Below, in pieces: positions 24,723 to 36,289 of a stretch of DNA of 64,000 nt. A program made the translations under genes and the position numbers. This stretch comes from Panopea generosa (taxonomy: Eukaryota; Mollusca; Bivalvia; Adapedonta; Hiatellidae). The stretch lies in NCBI GenBank assembly GCA_029582155.1, contig CM055907.1, positions 29,094,432-29,158,431 on the forward strand, written 5' to 3'. Numbering within the stretch: the stretch's first letter is position 1; each line of letters begins with the position of its first letter. A model generated the notes under the pieces. That model was not told the DNA's origin and did not search any database. It saw nothing but the letters and a program-made list of their open reading frames with translations.

Positions 24723-24962
24723 TGAGGGTCCTCCGTGGCCGAGTGGTCTAAGGCGCCGTCTCAAGATCACTTACCTCTCACAGCTATGGTCGTAGGTTCG
24801 AGTCCCGCTCGCTCCAAAAACTTTATGTGAGAAGTTTCCAGTTACTTGCGGAAGGACGGTGGTTCTACTCAGTCTGACTCAGTCTGAGGTCTTCCTCCAC
24901 CAGTAAAACTGGATATGCCATATATAACCTGAAATGTGTTGAAAATGGCATTAAACCCCATT

Positions 24963-24999
<37 letters not shown>

Positions 25000-25002
25000 A
25001 AA
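24723..25002 (+). mobile_element. SINE-B, full-length, tRNA-derived, poly-A tail
   Basis: The target duplication is TTGTTACATGG (24712-24722) and TTGTTATATGG (25003-25013), one mismatch. The head is a tRNA-Ser/Leu-like segment with perfect box A TGGCCGAGTGG (24736-24746) and box B GGTTCGAGTCC (24795-24805). The body contains AGTTTCCAGTTACTTGCGGA, and the 3' end is AAAATGGCATTAAACCCCAT then a pure A run of over 30. The clean boxes and long poly-A suggest a young copy. It is not a tRNA gene: the acceptor and anticodon arms are degenerate. Confidence 0.9.
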
Positions 25003-25261
25003 TTGTTATATGGATTAAATTTGTGAAGCTTGTTAAACTGCAGGTTTGTCAGGACTTAAAGTTGATCCAAGGTCTTAAATTCTGGTTGGTTTGATCGACT
25101 TTATTTAAAGTCTATACAATTTAATGATGGATTATGACTTTTATAGAAGATTTTTTTTAAACATCTTAATTTGTATAATCTAAATAGGGAAGATTTGGCA
25201 TACGGACTGTTTTGATTATGAATTGAAAACATAAAGAAAAGTATAATATTCTTTATGAACT

Positions 25262-25387
25262 TTGTTCAGTCATGTGATGTGTTTCAGTCATGTGATGTTT
25301 TGTTTCAGTCTTGTGATGTGTTTCAGTCATGTGATGTTGTGTTTCAGTCATGTGATGTGTTTTAGTCATGTATTGTTGTGATTTCAG
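25262..25387 (+). repeat. Short repeats of acceptor-like TTTCAG before the 25388 exon
   Basis: Imperfect copies of about 18-23 bp (CAGTCATGTGATGTGTTT) run directly into the true acceptor, so that GTTTCAG or TTTTAG recurs at each step. The final copy, GTGATTTCAG, is the acceptor used here because it opens the coding frame; earlier copies carry in-frame TGA. Confidence 0.75.
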
Positions 25388-25563
25388 AGACAGCGGAGCA
25401 TGATAAATTGGCTGATCTGCAGGACAACATGAACGGACACATGCACCGGGGGCTGCCCCCGACCCCTACCCAGGCAGTGCACATGGATTCTTCCAGACCC
25501 CCACCTTGTCCCCGAGAGATGTACTCACAAGGGATGTATGCTTCAATAGCAGAACAGGATCAG
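25388..25563 (+). CDS. Internal exon of a proline-rich, actin-scaffold-like protein (first visible exon)
   Basis: This 176-nt exon is bounded by a TTTCAG acceptor ending at 25387 and a CAG|GTATAT donor at 25563/25564. It enters in phase 2 (two bases complete a codon) and leaves in phase 0. It encodes about 58 residues, starting ETAEHDKLADLQDN and including GLPPTPTQ, RPPPCPREMY and ending IAEQDQ. It is hydrophilic with Pro, Met and His, and has no recognisable domain. The frame stops 12 nt past the donor (TAG at 25573), which supports the exon end. The phase-0 exit fits the phase-0 entry of the exon at 29074. The acceptor follows a run of repeated TTTCAG motifs, and a 24-bp minisatellite begins about 27 nt after the donor. 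The preceding exon was not found in the window. I infer coding status from composition, splice sites and phase agreement, not from a family match. Confidence 0.72.
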
Positions 25564-25589
25564 GTATATATATAGTATAATCTAACTTG

Positions 25590-27235
25590 TAGTTGTCTGG
25601 CTGGCTGTCCACTAGACTGACTGGCTTGCTCTCCACCAGACTGACTGGCTTGCTCTCTACCAGACTGACTGGCTGGCTGTCCACCAGACTGACTGGCTGG
25701 CTGTCCACCAGACTGACTGGCTTGCTCTCCACCAGACTGACTGGCTGGCTGTCCACCAGACTGACTGGCTTGCTCTCCACCAGACTGACTGGCTTGCTCT
25801 CCACCAGACTTGACTGGCTTGATCTCCACCAGACTGACTGGCTTGATCTCCACCAGACTGACTGGCTTGCTGTCCACCAGACTGACTGGCTTGATCTCCA
25901 CCAGACTGACTGGCTTGCTGTCCACCAGACTGACTGGCTTGCTGTCCACCAGACTGACTGGCTTGCTCTCCACCAGACTGACTGGCTGGCTGTTTATCAG
26001 ACTGACTGGCTTGCTCTCCACCAGACTGACTGGCTGGCTGTCCACCAGACTGACTGGCTTGCTCTCCACCAGACTGACTGGCTTGCTGTCCACCAGACTG
26101 ACTGGCTTGCTGTCCACCAGACTGACTGGCTTGCTGTCCACCTGACTGACTGGCTTGCTCTCCACCAGACTGACTGGCTTGCTGTCCACCAGACTGACTG
26201 GCTTGCTCTCCACCAGACTGACTGGCTTGCTGTCCACCAGACTGACTGGCTTGCTGTCCACCAGACTGAATGGCTGGCTGTCCACCAGACTGACTGGCTT
26301 GCTGTCCACCAGACTGACTGGCTTGCTGTCCACCAGACTGACTGGCTTGCTGTCCACCAGACTGACTGGCTTGCTGTCCACCAGACTGACTGGCTTGCTC
26401 TCCACCAGACTGACTGGCTTGCTGTCCACCAGACTGAATGGCTGGCTGTCCATCAGACTGACTGGCTTGCTGTCCACCAGACTGACTGGCTTGCTGTCCA
26501 CCAGACTGACTGGCTTGCTGTCCACCAGACTGACTGGCTTGCTGTCCACCAGACTGACTGGCTTGCTGTCCACCAGACTGACTGGCTTGCTCTCCACCAG
26601 ACTGACTGGCTTGCTGTCCACCAGACTGACTGGCTTGCTGTCCACCTGACTGACTGGCTTGCTCTCCACCTGACTGACTGGCTTGCTCTCCACCAGACTG
26701 ACTGGCTTGCTGTCCACCAGACTGACTGGCTTGCTCTCCACCAGACTGACTGGCTGGCTGTCCACCAGACTGACTGGCTTGCTGTCCACCAGACTGAATG
26801 GCTGGCTGTCCACCAGACTGACTGGCTTGCTCTCCACCAGACTGACTGGCTTGCTGTCCACCAGACTGACTGGCTGGCTGTCCACCAGACTGACTGGCTT
26901 GCACTCCACCAGACTGACTGGCTTGCTCTCCACCAGACTGACTGGCTTGCTATCCACCAGACTGACCTGCTGGCTGTCCACCAGACTGACTGGCTTGCTG
27001 TCCACCAGACTGACTGGCTGGCTGTCCACCAGACTGACTGGCTTGCTGTCCACCAGACTGACTGGCTGGCTGTCCACCAGACTGACTGGCTTGCACTCCA
27101 CCAGACTGACTGGCTTGCTCTCCACCAGACTGACTGGCTTGCTGTCCACCAGACTGACTTGCTGGCTGTCCACCAGACTGACTGGCTTGCTCTCCACCAG
27201 ACTGACTGGCTGGCTGTCCACCGGACTGACTTGAT
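25590..27235. repeat. 24-bp minisatellite, about 68 copies, intronic
   Basis: The unit TGACTGGCTTGCTGTCCACC plus AGAC repeats with little variation (GCTCT for GCTGT, GGCTGGCTG for GGCTTGCTG). One extra base at about 25810 shifts phase. Since 24 is divisible by three, up to five of the six frames stay open for hundreds of codons, for example SLVDSKPV on the minus strand. In the sense of the host gene each unit carries CTGAC and CCACCAG, resembling a branch point and acceptor. Confidence 0.95.
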
Positions 27236-27354
27236 GGCTTAAATACTTTGTTAAAACACTATTTGTCGTCACAGTCATGTATTAAATGCTAGCATGGACT
27301 GTCATAAGCATAGGAACATTTCAAAACTTTGTCAACACAGACTAGTACTGAATG

Positions 27355-28790
27355 ATTACATGAGTTTATTGTAAGGCGAGTAAAACTGGTACATATACTG
27401 AATGATGTACATGAGTTTATTGTAAGGTGAGTAAGACTGTACTGAACGATTACATGAGTTTAGTGTAAGGTGAGTTAGACTGGTACTGAATGATGTACAT
27501 GAGTTTATTGTAAGGTGAGTAAGACTAGTACTGAATGATGTACATGAGCTTATTGTAAGATGAGTAAGACTGGTACTGAATGGGGAACATGAGTTTATTG
27601 TAAGATGAGTAAGACTGGTACTGAATTGTGTACATGAGTTCATTGTAAGGTGAGTAAGAGTGGTACTGAATAATGTATATGAGTTTATTGTAAGGCGAGT
27701 AAGACTTGTACTGAATGATGTACATGAGTTTATTGTAAGGTTAGTAAGACTAGTACATGAACTGAATGATGTACATAAGTTTATTATCAGGTGAGTAAGA
27801 CTAGTACTAAATGATTGTACATGAGCTTATTGTAAGGTGAGTAAGACTGATACTGAATGGGAAACATGAGTTTATTGTAAGGTGAGTAAGACTGAATCTG
27901 AATTGTGTACATGAGTTCATTGTAAGGTGAGTAAGAGTGGTACTGAATGATGTACATGAGTTTATTGTAAGGTGAGCTAGACTGGTACTGAAGGATGCAC
28001 ATGAGTTTATTGTAAGATGAGTTAGACTGGTACTGAAGGATGTACATGAGTTTATTGTAAGGTGAGTAAGACTGGTACTGAAGGATCCACATGAGATTAT
28101 TGTAAGGTGAGTTAGACTGGTACTGAAGGATGCACATGAGTTTATTGTAAGGTGAGTTAGACTGGAACTGAATGATGTACATGAGTTTATTGTAAGGTGA
28201 GTTAGACTTGTACTGAAGGATGCTCATGAGTTTATTGTAAGGTGAGTTAGACTGGTACTGAAGGATGCACATGAGTTTATTGTAAGGTGAGTTAGACTGG
28301 AACTGAATGATTGTACATGAGTTTATTGTAAGGTGATTAAGACTGATACTGAATGATTGTACATGAGTTTATTGTAAGATGAGTAAGACTGGTACTGAAT
28401 TGTGTACATGAGTTCATTGTTAGGTTAGTAAGAGTGGTACCAAATGATGTACATGAGTTCATTGTAAGGTGAGTAAGACTGGTACTGAATGATGTACATG
28501 AGTTTATTGTAAGATGAGTTAGACTGGTACTGAAGGATGCACATGAGTTTATTGTAAGGTGCGTAAGACTTGTACTGAAGAATCCACATGAGATTATTGT
28601 AAGGTGAGTTAGACTGGTACTGAAGGATGCACATGGGTTTATTGTAAGGTGAGTTAGACTTGTTCTGAAGGATGCACATGAGTTTATTGTAAGGTGAGTT
28701 AGACTTGTACTGAAGGATGCACATGAGTTAATTGTAAGGTGAGTTAGACTGGAACTGAAGGATGCACATGAGTTTATTGTAAGGTGAGTA
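27355..28790. repeat. 45-bp minisatellite, about 32 copies, with donor-like sites
   Basis: The unit GTACTGAATGATGTACATGA, GTTTATTGTAAGGTGAGTAA plus GACTG repeats with point variants and occasional insertions (near 27390, 27760). About 20 units contain AAG or CAG|GTGAGT in the sense of the host gene. Multi-unit blocks recur (about 27960-28300 and 28490-28790). The 15-residue-period open frames on the minus strand are repeat by-products. Confidence 0.93.
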
Positions 28791-29073
28791 TCAGACAGTA
28801 GGAAATCACTATAAAGAATGTGTAATATAATCATTGCGATAGTTATATGTATTAAGATTCCCCCATCCAACTTTAATAAAAAAAAATACTATTAAAGTAG
28901 GTCAGACTATTACACAGTAGAGCATGGCCAGTGAAAAGGAGAATACTTGTCATGCACCCTGGCAGTGGCAGGTTTCAGAATCACACCAAATTCAACATGT
29001 AGGTCCGGTATTAATTTCATCCTTTCCATTTCAACTCAATGTTATGACTGTTTTTTTCTATTCTGTTCACCAG

Positions 29074-29148
29074 ATGGAGTACAGACGACATGCCCCGCCC
29101 CCACCAAAACGTAATCCGGAGACGAGACTAAGTACAGCCTCTGTATCA
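29074..29148 (+). CDS. 75-nt symmetric exon of the same proline-rich gene
   Basis: The exon lies between a pyrimidine-rich acceptor (TTCACCAG ending at 29073) and a TCA|GTAAGT donor. It encodes 25 residues, MEYRRHAPPPPKR followed by NPETRLSTASVS. It is phase 0 at both ends, so including or skipping it leaves the reading frame intact; it could therefore be a cassette exon. The APPPPKR run followed by an Arg/Ser/Thr stretch looks like an SH3-ligand and phosphorylation region, which is inference. The upstream intron (25564-29073) consists mostly of two minisatellites, one of them full of donor-like sites. The downstream intron is only 315 nt. Confidence 0.78.
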
Positions 29149-29463
29149 GTAAGTATGCAGCAGCTGATGTAATAGTATGATTACGTTTCTTAAAAATGGC
29201 CATGCTGATTATAATGCTCAGAGAGAAATCGTAGGAGCTTGTTATAAATGACTGTTTACATGAACAATTAATTACATGTAGTAATTATCTTAATAAGAAT
29301 GATTTATGGTTGAAAGGCATGTCAGTATATTCCTAAAGGTTGTTTGTCACAAAATATGAAACATTCAAGGCTTGCTCTCCACATACAAACCCAACATTGC
29401 AATAAAACACCAACAATAGAGCATTTCTATTGATGAAATAATGTTGGTCATATTATTTTTCAG
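29149..29463 (+). other. Short unique intron
   Basis: A 315-nt intron with GTAAGT donor and TTTTTCAG acceptor. It is the only fully visible intron of this gene without a minisatellite; it is AT-rich with no recognised element. Confidence 0.75.
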
Positions 29464-30619
29464 TCTACATCATCCTATGAGGAGGATATATCCCAACATC
29501 ATCATCATCACCATGGTGAGGTTGCACACAATCATCATCAACGATCTTCACCTCATCATGCTACTCATGGTTCCCCGGTCATGAAGCCAAAGTTTGACCA
29601 TGAACCACAGAGTCCCCAAAGCCCGAGTCATGGCGGGAGCCGACCCTTTTCTTATGGTGCACCGATGATATCATCACCAAAGTTAAAACCAGCAGTTCAC
29701 ACAAATGGGTCAGGTGGAACCCAAAATATACAAAATTATCACCAAAATGGACACTCTAATCAAACCCCACCACAAGTGTTACCAAACTACCAGTATGATG
29801 ATATGCATTCAGCTGGGAGCCCTGCAGCTTCTTATGGAAAATATGAATCTGCATTTCACGCACAGCCCCATAGACCACCACCCCAGGGGCCGCCACCTCC
29901 ACCGCCACCAGGGGGTCACTACCCACAACAGCAGTCACCACAGTCTCCTCACAGTCCCCACCTACAAAGACATTCTGTGGCCTCCATAGAAGGGAGCGTA
30001 CGTAAACAAAGAAGTCCAGGCTCACCAAAGATGACGCAGAAACTTTCGCAGAGAAGTCAGTCTGTGCCCAGTGAAAATATACATCTTCCAGCCCCTCCCC
30101 CTCCGGTGTCAGTGAGGGATGGCTATCTGGCTGCTGCGATAAACAGCACTCGTCCGGCATCACCTCCTCTACCACCACCGCCACCAGAAATGTTAACTTC
30201 CATGGAGTTTCCTCCCCCACCACCACCTACATCAAATGTGCCTCATGAAAGTATGCAATACAATCAATACAATACTGCAATGTCAAATCGAGACCTTCTG
30301 CAACATAACATTACACCGGTTGCTCCACCTGCTGTGCCAAAATCACACCATCAACTTGGATCCCAACCGCGACCGACTGCCCCAATGGCACCAGCACCAC
30401 CTCCCCCACCCATTGCCACTATTCCTAAGAAAAATGCTGAGCCAACAAATGGAAGTGTTACTGCACAAATGAACAATATGGGATACAATCAAAACAGACC
30501 AGTCAGAGGAGGTGACTCTGGTTTACCTACGCAATCTCCACTTCGGACTACTAACGAGTCATCAGTCAGTGCTCCTGCACTCTTGATGGATTTGAATAAA
30601 ATACAACTGCGAAAAACAG
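29464..30619 (+). CDS. Large His/Ser/Pro-rich exon with an FPPPPPP ligand and a WH2-like motif
   Basis: This 1,156-nt exon (TTTTTCAG acceptor ending at 29463, ACAG|GTTGGT donor) encodes 385 codons plus one base: phase 0 in, phase 1 out. In order it has STSSYEEDISQ then six His (codons 12-17), SP-rich repeats (PQSPQSPS, PQSPHSP), PPPQGPPPPPPPGG, a basic Ser-rich segment KQRSPGSP with RSQSVP (codons 197-202, matching the mode-1 14-3-3 consensus RSxSxP), SPPLPPPPPE, FPPPPPP at codon 249 (Ena/VASP EVH1-type ligand), APPPPPIA, and at the end LLMDLNKIQLRKT (30580-30618). The last resembles a WH2 actin-binding motif, especially the WAVE form LLxxIRKGIQLRKV, but lacks the central Gly. What follows in the next exon is not the WAVE C-terminus, so I do not call it WAVE. 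Role in actin assembly is inferred. Read-through past 30619 would add about 28 unrelated residues, consistent with intron. Confidence 0.85.
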
Positions 30620-30889
30620 GTTGGTTTACAAATTATATTATTATTTGTAATTTGGCTTGTGTATTTTACTGTTCGAAGATAAAACCATTTTCACATAAAA
30701 TGACATAAGTAATTGAAGGAATCATTTAGATAGTGATGTTCTGATAGTTAATTTTAATAAAAATTGATAAGCTTGCAAAAGCAACCATTAATTGTAGTTT
30801 CTATAATCGATAGTTAAAGATAATGTTTTTTTCTCATATTAACTTGGTGAAGAAAATAGTTCTTTAATATATCAAATGTCACCCTGTTG

Positions 30890-33800
30890 GATGTACAATA
30901 CAGTTAATTATGCCATTGACTCTGTTTACTGTACAGTACAGTTAACTATGCCATTGACCCTGTTGACTGTACAATACAGTTAATTATGCCATTGACCCTG
31001 TTGGATGTACAATACAGTTAATTATGCCATTGACCCTGTTTACTGTACAGTACAGTTAACTATGCCATTGACCCTGTTGACTGTACAATACAGCTAACTA
31101 TATTTACCCTGTTGACTGTACAGTTAACTACAATACTTACCTTGCTGACTGTACATTACAGATAACTATGATATTGACTCTGCTGACTACAATACTACTA
31201 ACTATGATATTAACCTTGCTGACTGTACTATACTGCTAACTATGATATTTACCCTGTTGATTGTCGATACAATTAACTATGATAGTTACCTTGCTACCTG
31301 TACATAAGATAACTAATATATTACCCTACTAACGGTACAATACTGTTTACTATGTTATTTACCCTTCTGACTGTCCAATACAGTTATCTATGATATTTAC
31401 CCTATTGTCTGTACAATACAGTTAACTAGATATTTACCCTGCTGACTGTACAATACAGTTAACTATGATATTTACCTTGCAGACTATACAATATAGTTAA
31501 CTAGGATATTTACCTTGCTGACTGAACATAACAGTTAACTATGATATTTACCCTGCTAATTGTACAATACAGTTAACTATGATATTTACCTTGCTAACTA
31601 TACAGTAAAGTTAACTATGTTATTTACCCTGTTGACTATAGAATTAGCTATTGTATTTACCCTGTTGACTATAGAATTAGCTATGGTATTTGCCCCTGTT
31701 GACTCTACAGTTAGCTATGGTATTTACCCCTGTTAACTATACAGTTAGCTATGGTATTTACACCTGTTGACTATACAGTTAGCTATGTTATTTATCCCTG
31801 TTGACTATACAGTTAACTGTGGTATTTACCCCTGTTGACTATACAGTTAGCTATGATATTTACCTTGCTGATTGTCCATTACAGTTAACTATGATATTTA
31901 CCCTGCAGACTACAATAAGTCAACTATGATATTTACCTTGCTGACTGTACAATACAGATAACTATATTTACACTGTTGACTGTGCAGTACAGTTAACTAT
32001 GATATTTACCTTGCTGACTATATAATATAGTTAACTATGATATTTACCCAGTTGACTATACAGTTAGCTATGGTATTTATCCCTGTTGACTATACAGTTA
32101 GCTACGGTATTTACCCCTGTTGACTGTCAAATACAGATAACTATGATATTTACCTTGCTGACTGTCCAATACAGTTAACTATGATATTTACCCTGCTGAC
32201 TGTACAATACAGCTAACTATGATATTTACCTTGCTGACTGCCCAATACAGTTAACTATGACATTTACCCTGCTGACTGTACAATACAGCTAACTATAATA
32301 TTTACCTTGCTGACTGTCCAATACAGTTAACTATGATATTTACCCTGCTGACTGTACAATACAGTCAACTATGATATTTACCCTGCTGACTGTCCATTAC
32401 AGTAAGCTATGATATTTACCTTGCTGACTGTCCATTACAGTTAACTATGGTATTTACCCTGCTGACTGTCCAATACAGCTAACTATGATATTTACCCTGC
32501 TGACTGTACAATACAGTTAACTATGATATTTACCTTGCTGACTGTACGATAAAGTTAACTATGATATTTACCCTGCTGACTGTACAATACAGTTAACTAT
32601 GATATTTACCCTGCTGACTGTACAATACAGTCAACTATGATATTTACCTTGCTGCCTGTACAATTTATATAATAATATTTATCCAGTTGACTGTACAATA
32701 AAGTTAACTATGATAGTGACCCTGTTGACTGTACAATACAGATAACTATGATAGTGACCCAGTTGACTGTACAATACAGTTAACTATATTTACCCAGTTG
32801 ACTGTACAATACAGTTAACTATATTTAACCATTTGACTGTACACTACAGTTACTATGATAGTGACCCAGTTGACTGTACAATACAGTTAACTATATTTAC
32901 CCAGTTGACTGTACAATACAGCTAACTATGATATTTGCCCTGCTGACTGTACAATACAATTACAATGTAACTATGATATTTACCTTGCTGGCTGTTTAAT
33001 ACAGTAAACTAAGATATTTACCCTGCTGACTGTACAATACAGTTACCTATGATATTTGCCCTGCTGACTGTACAATACAGTTAACTTTATTTACCTGGTT
33101 GACTGTACAATACAGTTAACTATGATATTTACACAGTTGACTGCACAATACAGTTAACTATGATATTTACCCTGCTGACTGTACAATAAAGTCAACTATG
33201 ATATTTACCCAGATGGCTGTACAATACAGTTAACTATGATATTTACCCTGCTGACTTTACAATACAGTCAACTATGATATTTACCTTGCTGACTGTACAA
33301 TACAGTTAACTATGATATTTACTCTGCTGACTGTACAATAAAGTCAACTATGATATTTACCCAGATGGCTGTACAATACAGTTAACTATGATATTTACCC
33401 TGCTGACTTTACAATACAGTCAACTATGATATTTACCCTGCTGGCTGTACAATACAGTTAACTATGATATTTACCTTGCTGACTGTACAATACAGTCAAC
33501 TATGATATTTACCTTGCTGACTGTACAATTCAGATAATAATATTTATCCAGTTGACTGTACAATAAAGTTAACTATGATATTTACCCTGCTTCCTGTACA
33601 TTACAAAGTAACTATGATATTTACGTTGCTGACTGTACAATACAGTTAACTATAATATTTACCCTGCTGCCTGTACATTACAATGTAACTATGATATTTA
33701 TGTTGTTGACTGTACAATACAGTTCACTATGATAGTGACCCAGTTGACTGTACAATACAGTTAACTATATTTACCCAGTTGACTGTACAATACAGTTAAC

Positions 33801-35110
33801 TATATTTACCCAGTTGACTGTACACTTCAGTTAACTATGATAGTGACCCAGTTGACTGTACAATACAGTTAACTATATTTACCCAGTTTACTGAACAATA
33901 CAGTTAACTATGATATTTGCCCTGCTGACTGTACAATACAATTACAATGTAACTATGACAGTGACCCAGTTGACTGTACAATACAGTTAACTGTATATAC
34001 CCTGCTGACCGTACAATACAGTTAACTATGATATTTGCTCTGCTGACTGTACAATACAGTTACAATGTAACTATGACAGTGACCCAGTTGACTGTACAAT
34101 GCAGTTAACTATATTTACCCTGCTGACCGTACAATACAGTTTACTATGATATTTGCTCTGCTGACTGTACAATACAATTACAATGTAACTATGACAGTGA
34201 CCCAGTTGACTGTACAATGCAGTTAACTATATTTACCCTGCTGACCGTACAATACAGTTAACTATGATATTTGCCCTGTTGACTGTACAATACAGTTAAC
34301 TATGATAGTGACCAGGTTGGCTTTACAATACAGTTAACTATGATTTTTACCCTGGTGACTGTACAATACAGTTAACTATGATATTTGCCCTGCTGACTGT
34401 ACAATACAGTTAACTATGGTAATTACCCTGTTGACCGTCCAATACAGTTAACTATCATATTTACGTTGCTGACTGTATAATACAGATAACTATGATATTT
34501 GCCCTGCTGACTGTACAATACAATTACAATGTAACTATAATATTTGCCCTGTTGACTGTACAATACAGTTAACTATGATAGTTACCCAGTTGCCCGTACA
34601 ATACAGTTAACTATGATATTTACGTTGTTCACTGTACAATACAGTTATCTATGATATTTGCCCTGCTGACTGTACAATACAATTTCAATGTAACTATAAT
34701 ATTTGCCCTGTTGACTGTACAATACAGTTAACTATGATAGTGACCCTGTTGACTGTGCAATACAGTAAATTATGATAGTGACCCAGTTGACCGTACAATA
34801 CAGTTAACTATGATAGTGACCCAGTTGACCGTACAATACAGTTAACTATGATAGTGACCCAGTTGACTGTACAATACAGTTAACTATGATAGTGACCCAG
34901 TTGACTGTACAATACAGTTAACTATGATACCGTACAATACAGTTAACTATGATAGTGACCCAGTTGACTGTACAATACAGTTAACTATGATAGTGACCCA
35001 GTTGAATGTACAATACAGTTAACTATGATAGTGACCCAGTTGACTGTACAATACAGTTAACTATGATAGTGACCCAGTTGACTGTACAATACAGTTAACT
35101 ATGATAGTGA
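30890..35110. repeat. 38-bp minisatellite, about 4.2 kb, intronic
   Basis: The unit CTGACTGTACAATACAGTTA plus ACTATGATATTTACCCTG recurs about 110 times, with subfamilies: GCCATTGACCCTG at the left end, GTTGACTATACAGTTAGC near 31640-32100, and GATAGTGACCCAGTTGACTG dominating 34740-35110. Units with an extra CAATTACAATGTAACTATGA appear in spaced blocks (about 33935, 34060, 34165, 34520). Stop codons occur in all frames. Confidence 0.93.
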
Positions 35111-35539
35111 CCCTAGTTACCAATGTTATTTACCCTGACTACTAGCTTAAGCAGGATATGAGACAACAAAACTTTCACATGACAAAGTGTCAGAGAAAAG
35201 GTCATAGTTTTACAGGGTCAAAAAATTGTTTTTTTCTCTCATGGTAAACAATTGAGATTCTGTACTTTATATCAGAAGTTTCCAACACAGCAAGAATACA
35301 CTCAGTGGAAACAATCCATGTATAACTGTCTTAGAAAAATAAAAAATGACAACATGCCACTTGTAATAACAATGGTGAACTACTTGAAAATCTAATGAGT
35401 AATGGAAAAAGATAACAAACCTATAATGCAAATCGGTATTTTTCACTTGTAAAATTTCCTCATAGTTACAGAGATTTATTTAACCATTAAAAAATACCAT
35501 AAAGAATTTTACTGAAAAACCACACAAAGTATTCAAAAG
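35111..35539. other. Unique intronic spacer
   Basis: AT-rich, no element recognised. Confidence 0.5.
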
Positions 35540-36240
35540 GGGTATTTCACTGTAAATATTATGTATTTCACGGTAAATATTAGGGGTATTTCACTGTAAA
35601 TATTATGTATTTCACTGTAAATATAAGGGGTTTTTCACTGTAAATATTATGTATTTCACTGTAAATATTAGGGGTATTTCACTGTAAATATTAGGGGTAT
35701 TTCACTGTAAATATTATGTATTTCACTGTAAATATTAGGGTCACTGTAAATATTAGGGGTATTTCACTGTAAATATTATGTATTTCACTGTAAATATTAG
35801 GGGTATTTTACTGTAAATATTAGGTATTTCACTGTAAATATTATGTATTTTACTGTAAATATTAGGGGTATTTCACTGTAAATATTATGTATTTCACTGT
35901 AAATATTAGGGTCACTGTAAATATTAGGGGTATTTCACTGTAAATATTATGTATTTCACTGTAAATATTAGGGGTATTTTACTGTAAATATTAGGTATTT
36001 CACTGTAAATATTATGTATTTTACTGTAAATATTAGGGGTATTTCACTGTAAATATTATGTATTTCACTGTAAATATTAGGGGTATTTCACTGTAAATAT
36101 TATGTATTTCACTGTAAATATTAGGGGTATTTCACTGTAAATATTAGGGGCATTTCACTGTAAATATTAGGTATTTCACTGTAAATTTTAGGGGCATTTC
36201 ACTGTAAATTATAACAGATTTCACAGAAACTATAAGGGAT
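35540..36240. repeat. About 20/24-bp TTTCACTGTAAATATTA array
   Basis: Units alternate between GTATTTCACTGTAAATATTA and a version with GGGG, giving a two-step period near 44 bp. A block of about 180 bp (around 35690-35870) recurs at about 35875-36050. Confidence 0.9.
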
Positions 36241-36289
36241 ATTTTAGCGAATATATTAGCAGTATTTAAATGAATAAATTAAGGGTATT

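Larger units (their letters stand above)
25564..29073 (+). other. Intron filled by two minisatellites
   Basis: The 3,510-nt intron runs from GTATAT to CACCAG. It holds the 24-bp array (25590-27235), a short spacer (27236-27354) and the 45-bp array (27355-28790), then about 280 nt of unique DNA before the 75-nt exon. Apart from these arrays no gene is seen. Confidence 0.7.

Noticed and set aside
24723-24810. A tRNA-Ser or tRNA-Leu gene
   Set aside because: Box A and B are perfect, but the arms do not pair well and the sequence runs on into a SINE body with poly-A and target duplication.
25560-27278. 572-codon minus-strand and 549-codon plus-strand open frames
   Set aside because: They are the two sides of one 24-bp array. 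Most of the six frames are open because the unit is a multiple of three and lacks stops; the array starts just after a splice donor, in an intron.
27356-28870. Repeat-protein open frames on the minus strand (SLTHLTINSC, QYQSYSPYNK)
   Set aside because: Products of the 45-bp array in an intron of the plus-strand gene; overlapping frames are equally open.
29756-30226. 156-codon minus-strand open frame
   Set aside because: It is the antisense of the proline-rich exon (Pro codons read as Gly/Val/Trp-rich); the sense strand has splice sites and phase agreement.
29464-30619. WAVE/SCAR (WASF) gene identity
   Set aside because: Proline runs and the WH2-like motif fit, but the Gly is missing, the next exon lacks the conserved WAVE C-terminal sequence, and no WAVE N-terminal domain is visible. 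Left unnamed.
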